Assembly (NCBI RefSeq): GCF_000756655.1
Contig: NZ_ARXU01000003.1
Coordinates: forward strand, 124,001-188,000
Reading direction: 5' to 3'
Length of the DNA: 64,000 nucleotides
Source: Alcanivorax jadensis T9
Lineage (GTDB): Bacteria; Pseudomonadota; Gammaproteobacteria; Pseudomonadales; Alcanivoracaceae
The notes under the pieces are model-generated. The model ran no database searches. It saw only the letters and a list, made by a program, of their open reading frames with translations, and was not told where the DNA came from. The position numbers and the translations under genes are program-made. Below are positions 8,426 through 15,907 of the stretch, piece by piece (position 1 is the first letter of the stretch; each line of letters opens with the position of its first letter).

Positions 8426-10042
8426 TCAGGCTTTCAGCTTGTCCGCCAGGGCGGTGGCATTGCGGGCGCTCATCCCGTAGATGGTGAGCTGCGGGTTCAC
8501 CCCCAGGCTGGTGGGGAAGACCGAGCCGTCAATAATGTACAGGCCATTCAGGTACTTGTAGCTGCCGTCGCTGTTGACCACGCACTGGGACTCATCCTGA
8601 CCCATGGCACAACCGCCCATGACATGGGCGCTGCCGAGGCCGGTGATCACCGGGTCATAGGCGAAGTTGTTGATGGCGTCTTTGGCGGCTTTCCAGCTTT
8701 TGTAATAGCCAGCGTGGCTGTGGCTGGGGCGAATCTCTTTGGCGCCGGCGGCGAAGTGCATTTCCGCCATGGTCAGGTGGGTACGTTTGGCGCCTTCCAG
8801 CAGATAGTCGTCAACGGGGTAGTCGATGACCGGCTCGCCATTGTCGCGAAGCTCCACACTGCCACCGGGATTGTCGGCGTGGAAACCATCGCGCAGCAAG
8901 GCGATGGAGGATGCCAGGTTCGGCAGTCGCTCGATTTCGTTACGGGCATCGCCCCCGTAACCGCCCATCAGGGCACCGGTGAGGCCCGGGTGCATGGGCA
9001 TCATTTCCAGCTTGTAACCCGCCGGGCCATCCACACCATGCTTGAACACGAACTCGTCGGAATACAGGGATTGTGGTGCACCGTAATACGGCGCCACTTC
9101 CTTGTCGTAGATGCCGAAGGTGAAGGTGGTGGGGTGCAGGAAGGTGCGCTTGCCCACCCTGCTTTGGGGGTCCGGAGCCTCAGAACGCATCAATAGGGCC
9201 GGAGTTTGAATGCCGCCGCCGGAGGCAATCACGGTTTTCGCCTTGACGGTGACCGTGGCGCCGGTGGGTACCTTGTCGTTGTTGAGCGGGCGCACTTCCA
9301 CGCCAGTGACAGTGTCGCCGTCGATGAGCAGTCGATGGGCCTGGGCGCTGTGAATCAGTGTGGCACCGTTGTTCATGGCCATGGGCAGGGTGGTCACCAG
9401 CATGGATTGCTTGGCATTGGTGGGGCAGCCCATGCCGCAGTAGCCGATGTTCCAGCAGCCTTCCACGTTGCGGGGAATCACCGCCCATTCCCAGCCCAGC
9501 GCTTCACAGCCCTTTTTCAGCACGTCGTTGTTGGCGTTGGGGGGCATGATCCACTGGCTGATCTTGAGACGCTCTTCCATCTTCTGGAACCAGGGGTCCA
9601 GATCCTGGCGCAGCAGGTTTTCCACCCCGAAGGTGTCCTGCCAGTACTGCAGGGTTTCGCTGGGGGTGCGGAAGGAGCTGGTCCAGTTGACCACGGTGGT
9701 GCCGCCTACCGTGCGGCCCTGCAGGATGGTGATGCCGGCATCCTTGGTGGCGCGCATGGCGCCCTCCTGATAGAGGTCCCGGTAGGCCTGCCCTTCGTTC
9801 AGGGTAAAGTCGTCAGAGCTCATCAGCTTGCCGGCTTCGATAAGAATCACCTTGAGCCCGCGCTGGGTGAGAATTTCTGCGCTGACGCCGCCGCCGGCAC
9901 CGGTGCCGATGATCACCACATCCGCTTCCAGAGTGCGGTCAGCGGAAACGGTACGGCCGTCAATGACATCCCAGCCGTTCTTGATACCGGTTTTCCACGG
10001 GTCATTGATGCCCTTGATGGGCAGGGAAGACAGGTCCTGCAT
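8426..10042 (-). CDS. GMC family FAD-dependent alcohol oxidoreductase
   Basis: This 538-residue glucose-methanol-choline enzyme has an N-terminal FAD loop (VVIIGTGAGGG, Gly46, 48 and 51). Its C-terminal half carries HVMGGCAMG and the FAD/active-site segment IIDGSVFPTSLGVNPQLT. The Asn of VNPQ is the conserved catalytic-region residue. With an aldehyde dehydrogenase in the same operon, it probably oxidises alcohols to aldehydes, passing electrons to the respiratory chain. The ATG at 10040-10042 is preceded by AAGGA; the longer frame would need a TTG start. A CCCTGCC/GGCAGGG hairpin (10108-10125) separates it from the upstream Tat protein. Confidence 0.88.
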   Translation of the reverse strand: MQDLSSLPIKGINDPWKTGIKNGWDVIDGRTVSADRTLEADVVIIGTGAGGGVSAEILTQRGLKVILIEAGKLMSSDDFTLNEGQAYRDLYQEGAMRATKDAGITILQGRTVGGTTVVNWTSSFRTPSETLQYWQDTFGVENLLRQDLDPWFQKMEERLKISQWIMPPNANNDVLKKGCEALGWEWAVIPRNVEGCWNIGYCGMGCPTNAKQSMLVTTLPMAMNNGATLIHSAQAHRLLIDGDTVTGVEVRPLNNDKVPTGATVTVKAKTVIASGGGIQTPALLMRSEAPDPQSRVGKRTFLHPTTFTFGIYDKEVAPYYGAPQSLYSDEFVFKHGVDGPAGYKLEMMPMHPGLTGALMGGYGGDARNEIERLPNLASSIALLRDGFHADNPGGSVELRDNGEPVIDYPVDDYLLEGAKRTHLTMAEMHFAAGAKEIRPSHSHAGYYKSWKAAKDAINNFAYDPVITGLGSAHVMGGCAMGQDESQCVVNSDGSYKYLNGLYIIDGSVFPTSLGVNPQLTIYGMSARNATALADKLKA

Positions 10043-10135
10043 GGCGTTGTCCTTGTTGTTTTGCGCCGGCTGCAAGATGCCGGACGCTTGACGCTAAAAC
10101 CAGATCGCCCTGCCCGCAGGCAGGGTGAAGATCCA

Positions 10136-10717
10136 TCAGGAGGTGGCGGTTGGTGCCGTATCCGCTGCCGGGATACCTGCCTCGGGCGTGATGATCACCT
10201 GCGGCGGGCCCGGGTAACCGGTACTGCGCGCCGCCTCAGGCTTCACATACCAGGCCATGAACATGGGCTGGGTGAGGCCTTTGAAGGCCATCTGCGACAG
10301 GCCGCGATCACTGGAGGACCAGTGGGCCAGGGTCTGTTGCAGCTCGTCCTCGCTTTGCTCGGCAAAGCTGGCCCAGGTGCCGGTGATAAACCAGCGGGCA
10401 GCGCCCAGCTGCATCAGATCGAGAATCTGAAAGAGCGTGGCACGGGTGCCGGGCATGGCCCCGTCGAGCAGGTCGTCGTAGGCTTTCATGCCGTCTTCGG
10501 CACTGGCCCCCACGTCGGTGAGGGCCTTGCCCAGCACTGCGCCGACCAGGGGAGTGAGCAGGTCCACGTCCTGTTGGCGGAAATGGCGATAGCCCGCCGC
10601 CGGGCCATCATTGCTGGAACAGCCGGTCAGCAGGGTGAGGGTGGAGCCAGTGGCCAGCAAGGCACTACCGGCGGCGCCCAGCTTGAGAAAGCTGCGGCGA
10701 TTGAGTCCCTGATCCAT
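10136..10717 (-). CDS. Tat-exported gluconate dehydrogenase subunit 3-like protein
   Basis: This 193-residue protein begins MDQGLNRRSFLKLG, a twin-arginine signal (Arg7-Arg8), followed by a hydrophobic stretch and a lipobox-like TLLTGC. It should be exported folded, perhaps lipid-anchored. The mature part resembles the small subunit that accompanies membrane GMC dehydrogenases. It lies between the aldehyde dehydrogenase and GMC genes, which supports a partner or maturation role. The ATG at 10715-10717 places the RR signal correctly. Confidence 0.75.
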   Translation of the reverse strand: MDQGLNRRSFLKLGAAGSALLATGSTLTLLTGCSSNDGPAAGYRHFRQQDVDLLTPLVGAVLGKALTDVGASAEDGMKAYDDLLDGAMPGTRATLFQILDLMQLGAARWFITGTWASFAEQSEDELQQTLAHWSSSDRGLSQMAFKGLTQPMFMAWYVKPEAARSTGYPGPPQVIITPEAGIPAADTAPTATS

Positions 10718-10748
10718 AACGCACTCTATATTGTTGTTAGTGGTTATT

Positions 10749-10900
10749 TGTAGGAGCGGCGCTTGAGCCGCGAACCAACAAGGTACGAGTTGCGAGAAGC
10801 GAGTTTCGAAAACCCCCAACCCGCTCTTCGTCTTTCGTAACTCGCTTCTAGTGCCTCGTTACTGCATGAGGCTGTTCGCGGCTCGAGCGCCGCTCCTACA
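10749..10900. repeat. Composite nested inverted repeat
   Basis: The outer arms (TGTAGGAGCGGCGCTTGAGC... at 10749-10775 and its near complement at 10874-10900) belong to the TGTAGGAGC family. Inside lies a second inverted repeat (TACGAGTTGCGAGAAGCGAG at about 10784 facing CTCGCTTCTAGTGCCTCGTT at about 10842). It resembles the stop-codon-linked palindromes at 17705 and 62924. One element appears to have inserted inside the other. Confidence 0.75.
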
Positions 10901-10932
10901 GCAAGGTGGCGGTTACACTGTAACCGTCGTTG

Positions 10933-12375
10933 TTATTTCAAAAAGTACTTATCAATCATCTTGTGCATGCCACGGCCATAGGGGGGCAGGATGAACTTGG
11001 TAGCGTTGAACTTGCCCTTCTTGTAGATGCCCTTGGCCTGGGAGAAGGTCAGGAAACCTTCCGGGCCGTGGTAGGCGCCCATGCCGGAATCGCCCACGCC
11101 GCCGAACGGAATGTCGTCCACGCCCACATGGGAAATGGTGTCGTTCAGGCAGACACCGCCGGAGTGGGTGTTCTTCAGCACCCGGTCACAGTTGCTCTGG
11201 TTCCAGTCCAGGTAGTACAGGGCCAGCGGACGGGGGCGCTCGTTCACATACTCGATGGCGTCATCCAGGTTCTTGTAAGGCACCACGATCATCAGCGGGC
11301 CGAAAATTTCGTCCTGGGCAATCTGCATGTCGTCGGTCACGTTCAGCACCAGGGTATGGGGAATTTTCTGGCTGCCGGTAAAGTCTTCATTGGCCGGGTT
11401 GATCTCGATGACATCGGCGCCCTTCTCGCTGGCATCCTTCAGGTAACCCTGCAGGCGGCTGAACTGGCGCTGGTTGATGATGGCGGTGAAGTCCGGGTTG
11501 TTGACCATGGTGGGGTAGGACTGGGCCACCTGGGCTTTCCAGGCGTCCACGAATTCCTGCACCCGGTTTTCCGGGCAGAGGATGTAGTCCGGAGCCACAC
11601 AGGTCTGGCCGGAGTTCAGGCACTTGCCGAAGGCGATACGCTCGGCGGCATCCTTCATGGGGAAGTCCTGGCCGATGATGCAGGGGCTCTTGCCACCCAG
11701 CTCCAGGGTCACCGGGGTCAGGTTGGCGGCAGCGGCGCGCATGATGTGGCGGCCCACGGTGGTAGAGCCGGTGAACAGCAGGTGGTCGAACGGCAGGCTG
11801 GAGAACGCCTGGGCCACATCCACCTCGCCATTGATCACCGCTACCTGTTCTTCCGGGAAGGTGTCCGCGATCAGTTTCTCCAGCAAGGCACCGGTGCGCG
11901 GGGTAGCTTCACTCATCTTGATCATCACCCGGTTGCCGGCGGCCAGGGCGGTGATCAGGGGCACCACAGCCAGCTGGATCGGATAGTTCCAGGGCACGAT
12001 GATGCCCACCACGCCCACCGGCTGGTATTCCACCCAGGTCTTGCCCGGCCAGCTCAGTGCGCTGACACTACGCTTCTGTGGCTTCATCCACTTGCGCAGC
12101 TTCTTGGTGGTGTACTTGAGCCCTTCCAGGGTGATCAACATCTCGGCCAGCTTGGTTTCGTCAGCGGCGCGGGTGGTGAAATCGTTGTTGAGGGCCTCGA
12201 TCCAGGCATCCAGGTTGTCCAGCAGCAGGGGCTTGATGCGGTTGATCAGCTCAATGCGCTGTTCCGCGCTGGGGTAAGGGTGCTGGCGGTAGGCCGCTTT
12301 CTGGGCAGCGAAAATCTGCTGCATGCGTTCGATGTCGGCATTGTTGCTGTGGAGATCTTTCACTTCGGCGACCAT
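10933..12375 (-). CDS. Aldehyde dehydrogenase (coniferyl/fatty aldehyde type)
   Basis: This 480-residue NAD(P)-dependent aldehyde dehydrogenase has PWNYPIQL near the cofactor site, the general base Glu225 (TLELGGKSP) and the nucleophile Cys259 (NSGQTCVAPDY). A C-terminal PFGGVGDSGMG motif is also present. The start is the ATG at 12373-12375, preceded by GGGAGG; the frame remains open upstream without a ribosome site. First gene of the operon with the Tat protein and GMC oxidoreductase, it likely converts aldehydes from the latter to acids. A TetR gene is divergent. Confidence 0.93.
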   Translation of the reverse strand: MVAEVKDLHSNNADIERMQQIFAAQKAAYRQHPYPSAEQRIELINRIKPLLLDNLDAWIEALNNDFTTRAADETKLAEMLITLEGLKYTTKKLRKWMKPQKRSVSALSWPGKTWVEYQPVGVVGIIVPWNYPIQLAVVPLITALAAGNRVMIKMSEATPRTGALLEKLIADTFPEEQVAVINGEVDVAQAFSSLPFDHLLFTGSTTVGRHIMRAAAANLTPVTLELGGKSPCIIGQDFPMKDAAERIAFGKCLNSGQTCVAPDYILCPENRVQEFVDAWKAQVAQSYPTMVNNPDFTAIINQRQFSRLQGYLKDASEKGADVIEINPANEDFTGSQKIPHTLVLNVTDDMQIAQDEIFGPLMIVVPYKNLDDAIEYVNERPRPLALYYLDWNQSNCDRVLKNTHSGGVCLNDTISHVGVDDIPFGGVGDSGMGAYHGPEGFLTFSQAKGIYKKGKFNATKFILPPYGRGMHKMIDKYFLK

Positions 12376-12688
12376 GGTCACTTGCCTCCCGAGGCTTTTT
12401 TTATCCTGAGTCCACGACTTCATCGCGGCGTCTGACGCAAGCCTTTGCCGCCACAGAAAATTTTCTTCAGTCGATCGCATTCCCTGATGCGACGCTTCTT
12501 CAGAAAATCCCCTGTGACAGCAAATTCTTACGCCATCCATCCGCGCTGAAGCCGCGGCTTCAGGATTATGTATGATGACAAGACCGGCAGTGCTGATTGC
12601 CGATCAAAAATTAACCTTGAGTCTGATTTTTAGAGTAATTACTCTAGGAGTCAACCTGCGGTAATGAAATCACAACATTTGGCCTACA
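12376..12688. promoter_or_regulatory. Divergent control region of the alcohol oxidation operon
   Basis: This 313-bp gap between the aldehyde dehydrogenase and tetR genes contains no convincing gene. Its AT-rich half (about 12555-12690) should hold both promoters. A 16-bp perfect palindrome lies 42 bp before the tetR start. Confidence 0.6.
12631..12646. promoter_or_regulatory. Putative TetR operator
   Basis: TAGAGTAATTACTCTA is a perfect 16-bp palindrome placed between the regulator and its likely target operon. Size and position fit autoregulation plus repression of the aldehyde dehydrogenase operon. Binding is inferred. Confidence 0.65.
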
Positions 12689-13390
12689 ATGACCAGCACC
12701 AAGGAACGCATCCTCAACACCAGCCTTACCCTCTTCAACCGCGAAGGGGAACGCAATGTGACCACCAATCACATCGCCGAGGCGCTGGGCATCAGCCCGG
12801 GGAATCTCTACTACCACTTCCGTAACAAGGGCACCATCGTGGCCGCCCTGTTCGAGCGCTACAGCCAGAACTTGCTGGCCCTGCTGGAAGCCCCCCAGGG
12901 GCCGCTGACCTGGACCATCAAGACCCATTATTTCGAGGGGTTGCTGGCGTCCATGTGGCAGTACCGGTTTTTCCACCGCGACCTGACCCACTTTCTGCAT
13001 GCCGACCAGGCGCTGGCGGCGCGCTACCAGGCCTTTGTGGAGGTGGTGCTGGAACGGGGACTGGTGATTTACGGCGAACTGCGCAGCAGCGGCATTATCG
13101 ACGTGGATGACGAGCAGTTACAGGGGCTGATGGTGAACACCTGGGTGCTGATGTCCTCCTGGGCGGCACTGGTGCATGGCCTGCGCCCGGATGCGGCCGC
13201 CGATGAAGCCCTGGATGAATCCCTGATGCGCCACGGCATCTACCAGATCATCTGCCTGGAAGAACCCTTCCTGCGCGGCGAAGCCCGCGAACACCTGGAA
13301 GAAATGAAGGCCCGCTACCGGGCCGTGGATACGACCTCGGCGTTGCTGCTCGGCCATGTGCCCGGGCTGGACAGAACCGGCAGCGAATAG
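12689..13390 (+). CDS. TetR/AcrR family regulator
   Basis: This 233-residue protein has an N-terminal helix-turn-helix (TTNHIAEALGISPGNLYYHF, residues 25-44). The long helical C-terminal domain resembles those that bind fatty or aromatic ligands. It is divergent from the aldehyde dehydrogenase/Tat/GMC operon, with a perfect palindrome between, so it most likely represses that operon and itself until an alcohol, aldehyde or acyl ligand binds. The ligand is unknown. Confidence 0.9.
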   Translation: MTSTKERILNTSLTLFNREGERNVTTNHIAEALGISPGNLYYHFRNKGTIVAALFERYSQNLLALLEAPQGPLTWTIKTHYFEGLLASMWQYRFFHRDLTHFLHADQALAARYQAFVEVVLERGLVIYGELRSSGIIDVDDEQLQGLMVNTWVLMSSWAALVHGLRPDAAADEALDESLMRHGIYQIICLEEPFLRGEAREHLEEMKARYRAVDTTSALLLGHVPGLDRTGSE

Positions 13391-13842
13391 CTGCCCTTTC
13401 CCCTCAACCGCTGTAAAAAATGGTTTACCACAGAGGGCACAGAGAACACTGAGGAGAATCCTCTTTTCCCAATGTGCTCTGTGCCCTCTTGGTGAAGACG
13501 CAGGGGCATTGCCCTTTTCCGGATACACCCCCACCACTCACCTTCAAACATAGGCGGTTGATAACCGATGGTTGTTTGCCTCTATGGGGCGGCCTGTACG
13601 CTCCTTGTGCATGGGCTGGATCCTATTCTCAATCACTCTGTCTTTATGATCAGGGTTATTGGGTCAGGGAAAAGAAGAGGTCAACATATTGAATCATGCG
13701 TAAACCGACCAGTTTGTAACTGACTGACTTTTCTGCTTTTATCTTTCGATATGCAAATTTGTATCTGGTGATATGAAGCCGGCGTGTTCATTGGATATTC
13801 GAGCCGGCTTCCTAATACCTGTTATGAGTCTTAAGGAATCTC
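13391..13842. other. Gene-free left boundary of the AT-rich island
   Basis: No convincing gene is seen in this 452-bp gap. It holds the CACAGAG inverted repeat (13427-13494), then a drop in GC from about 13550. A perfect 9-bp hairpin follows (GAAGCCGGC at 13775-13783 with 13803-13811, no T run), then GTTATGAG at 13821, which could be a cassette junction. Confidence 0.6.
13427..13494. repeat. CACAGAGGGCACAGAG-family inverted repeat
   Basis: ACCACAGAGGGCACAGAG (13427-13444) faces a near-complement at 13477-13494. The same arms occur at 24877-24947. A small inner GAGGA...TCCTC hairpin lies in the loop. Confidence 0.8.
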
Positions 13843-14550
13843 GTGAGAATTACACAATCGCTGAAAAAACAAGTTTTCGAGGAAGCAGGATGGAAGTGTG
13901 AATATTGTGGTGTTGCTCTCAATGAGAGTAATGCCTCAATAGACCATAAAATGCCGCGAAGTAAAGGCGGAACTGATGAACGAGAAAATTTAGCTGCGGC
14001 ATGTCGTCAGTGCAATACGCAAAAAGCCGACAAAATAATTGAGGCAATAAGCGCTCCTATTGCAAAACAGGCGGCAGAAGCTTGGATTCATGCGTATATA
14101 AACTCACCTAAAGTGACAAGTGCTGTATCTTTTATAGTAGGTGTGCTCGGAATAGTGCTTGCTCTCTACTTTAATGAACAAGCAACCCTAAAGCGTGAGG
14201 CGAAGCTTGCAGAAGACTTGAGTTTCACCAACCAAATTAATCAGCTTAATGAAACAGAGGAGAATGTGAAAACACTTCTGTCTTTCATTCAGCAGCAGCG
14301 AAACCAGATGGTTGATAACCAAAACTCTCTTGAAGAGTTAAAAGAAGAAAAAAGCAAGCTACAGCCATTGGTTAGCGCCGACAAAGAGATTGTAGAAACT
14401 TTATTTTCAGCACAAGAGGCGAGAGCAAAAGCGTCAGCAAAGACAGAGAGATGGATCGGTTTCGGTTTGGGGATAGTTGCATCCATAGTTGCATCGATAT
14501 TTATCATGATTATTCAGTATTTTGTTAAAGCTCGGCGCCGTGACTCATAA
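13843..14550 (+). CDS. Membrane-anchored HNH endonuclease-like protein
   Basis: This 235-residue protein joins an N-terminal HNH nuclease domain to a membrane-coiled-coil module. The HNH part has a zinc knuckle (Cys19, Cys22, Cys54, Cys57), the catalytic-type Asp34-His35 and Asn49. Then follow a transmembrane segment (about 94-110), a long charged coiled coil (about 115-200) and a second transmembrane segment (about 204-227) with a basic tail. The nuclease domain and tail should be on the same side, probably cytoplasmic. The start is GTG with AAGGA 5 bases upstream. Base composition is much AT-richer than neighbours, and an attC-like site begins at its stop codon. Role unknown; defence is possible. 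Confidence 0.8.
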   Translation: MRITQSLKKQVFEEAGWKCEYCGVALNESNASIDHKMPRSKGGTDERENLAAACRQCNTQKADKIIEAISAPIAKQAAEAWIHAYINSPKVTSAVSFIVGVLGIVLALYFNEQATLKREAKLAEDLSFTNQINQLNETEENVKTLLSFIQQQRNQMVDNQNSLEELKEEKSKLQPLVSADKEIVETLFSAQEARAKASAKTERWIGFGLGIVASIVASIFIMIIQYFVKARRRDS

Positions 14551-14614
14551 CAAGCGCAGTCACTGGGACACAATTTACGCTGCGCTCCAATTGCGCCCGT
14601 GCTGCGGGCGTTAA
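14546..14614 (+). mobile_element. Integron attC-like recombination site
   Basis: The site begins at the HNH stop codon with ATAACAAGCGCAG and ends CTGCGGGCGTTA. The outer 12-base arms TAACAAGCGCAG and TAACGCCCGCAG (complement) match at 9 positions. Inner CAATT/AATTG and CACTGGG/CCCGTG pairings flank a TACGCTGCGCTCC loop. Length (about 69 bases), the terminal GCGTTA and the overlap with a stop codon are as in chromosomal integron cassettes. No integrase gene is in the window. Confidence 0.7.
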
Positions 14615-14627
14615 CTTTAGGAAGGCT

Positions 14628-14966
14628 ATGGAAGATTACTTCAATTATATTTCGGAGTGGGTTGGCTTTGGTGTATTAACGCCATTTCTATTTGTCTTCG
14701 CGATTACCGGACCATTCGCAATTGTCGTTCTAGAAGAGGTAGGTGGAGATGCGGCGGAGAGGATCAAGGTGATTGTGGGTCTTTGTGCATTCTTCGCATC
14801 ATTCTTTTTGTTTATTGGCACCGCTCAATACCTCTTGGAGCCAATGAGATTGCCCGGCAAAGGGATGCTAGAGTCTTTATTGGGGATTACCGTTTGGTAC
14901 TTATCAATCAAATTTATTGCAATAATAATAGACCTTAGAGAAAGGGATACGGGCAGTAAAAGTTAA
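14628..14966 (+). CDS. Small membrane protein, cassette-like
   Basis: This 112-residue protein has three hydrophobic segments (about 12-35, 50-67 and 80-102) and is probably an inner-membrane protein. It begins 14 bases after the attC-like site, with AGGAAGG as ribosome site, and is followed at its stop by a weaker attC-like sequence. One gene per cassette is therefore plausible. It is AT-rich against the chromosome. No family is recognised. Confidence 0.65.
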   Translation: MEDYFNYISEWVGFGVLTPFLFVFAITGPFAIVVLEEVGGDAAERIKVIVGLCAFFASFFLFIGTAQYLLEPMRLPGKGMLESLLGITVWYLSIKFIAIIIDLRERDTGSKS

Positions 14967-15013
14967 CAAGAAGCAGCGGGCCTACCTTCGGCGGCTGTGC
15001 TAGGCGCTAGGGC
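14962..15013 (+). mobile_element. Weak attC-like sequence
   Basis: GTTAACAAGAAGCAGCGGG at the stop codon of the previous gene resembles the 5' side of an attC, and GGCGCTAGGGC could be a degenerate 3' end. Internal pairing (AGCAGC.GGCC with GGC.GCTGTGCT) is imperfect. It could be a decayed site. Confidence 0.35.
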
Positions 15014-15052
15014 GGTCGTGCTAAAAAATAATTAAAAAAGGGGGTGGTGGAC

Positions 15053-15376
15053 ATGTTTGAAAGTAAGTCCCAGCAAAGTGATATCAAATTATCTATGAAG
15101 CTATTTTCAATAGTTAGATGGATACGTCATTCTTTGGCGGTTCTCATCTTATTAGCTTATTTTGGAGGGCAGGAATGGGTTCTAGATATTATGCTAATTG
15201 CTGTGGTTCTACTTCTTATTTTCCCAATGGGTTTTTTTGACGTTTTTATTCAAAAGCTAGTAGAGCATAACACTTCCCAGTTAGAGGACCGTGTCAGGCT
15301 AAACGCTGAAGAGGCGAACAGTACTTTCGTTGACGTGTATTCAAAAATAAAAGTCGGAGCTGGTGATGACGATTGA
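15053..15376 (+). CDS. Small membrane protein of unknown function
   Basis: This 107-residue protein has two hydrophobic segments (about 25-40 and 45-66) followed by a soluble C-terminal helix with acidic end. The ATG at 15053 is preferred over a GTG nine bases earlier because the G-rich ribosome site is better spaced. It overlaps the next gene by 11 bases, which suggests translational coupling. AT-rich; no family recognised. Confidence 0.6.
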   Translation: MFESKSQQSDIKLSMKLFSIVRWIRHSLAVLILLAYFGGQEWVLDIMLIAVVLLLIFPMGFFDVFIQKLVEHNTSQLEDRVRLNAEEANSTFVDVYSKIKVGAGDDD

Positions 15377-15773
15377 GTTTCGTGGAGAGGAATACTACGA
15401 CGATAGGTTGTTTGTCTTTTACATATGCAAAGTAACGGCAGAAATTGTCGATGGTGTTAAGGAGATAATCCTGCATCATGATGAAGCCCCTGATGATCAC
15501 GTGTGGGCGCTTGTCCTTTATAAGAATACGGGGCGAATGATGGCTGCCAAAGTGAACTATTTTAGAATCAGGGAAGATGCTGAAGAGTACTACAGGGATA
15601 TAGCTCCCCAAGTTCCGCGTATCTCTTTAAATGGCGAATCACCGCTGCATCCACCATCCTTCAAAGAGTATTCTGATTGGATGGCAAGGGAGGGCCTTTC
15701 TGAATACGACAAAAAAGCGTTCTATTCAAGCAGTGGGAGCAATCAAAAAGAAGTAATATATGAGCAATTATGA
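15366..15773 (+). CDS. Unknown soluble protein coupled to the upstream membrane gene
   Basis: This 135-residue acidic protein has no membrane segment or signal. The ATG at 15366 has GGAG 6 bases upstream inside the preceding gene, and the two reading frames overlap by 11 bases. Such a pair could be an effector and partner, but nothing in the sequence names a function. Last gene of the AT-rich island; the following 130 bases hold a large stem-loop. Confidence 0.6.
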   Translation: MTIEFRGEEYYDDRLFVFYICKVTAEIVDGVKEIILHHDEAPDDHVWALVLYKNTGRMMAAKVNYFRIREDAEEYYRDIAPQVPRISLNGESPLHPPSFKEYSDWMAREGLSEYDKKAFYSSSGSNQKEVIYEQL

Positions 15774-15782
15774 GGCGGGCAC

Positions 15783-15877
15783 CCCCAACAAAACGTGGCA
15801 GTTCGAGGGTACGGGGTCAAACCTCACATTTCACTGGCTTCCATTGCGATCTGGCATGACCCCATATTGTTATTGGG
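15783..15877. repeat. Large imperfect stem-loop closing the island
   Basis: GGGGTCA (15813-15819) pairs exactly with TGACCCC (15857-15863), and outer CCCAACAA/TTGTTATTGGG segments extend the stem. The GGGGTCA...ACCT...ACATTT arrangement resembles sequences that flank REP-associated Y1 transposases; an attC remnant is the alternative. No transposase is present. Confidence 0.45.
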
Positions 15878-15907
15878 TTAGCGCAGCCCTGCCCCCTCTC
15901 GCACCTC

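Noticed and set aside
9206-10753. Long plus-strand open frame (515 codons) opposite the GMC oxidoreductase and Tat genes
   Set aside because: It mirrors real minus-strand genes in high-GC DNA, has no ribosome site and its translation is His/Gly/Val-rich low-complexity without any family pattern.
10930-12435. Plus-strand open frame of 501 codons opposite the aldehyde dehydrogenase
   Set aside because: Antisense shadow of a gene with full catalytic motifs; no ribosome site or motif of its own.
13474-13692. Short open frame between tetR and the HNH gene
   Set aside because: It starts inside an inverted repeat, has no ribosome site and no protein-like pattern.
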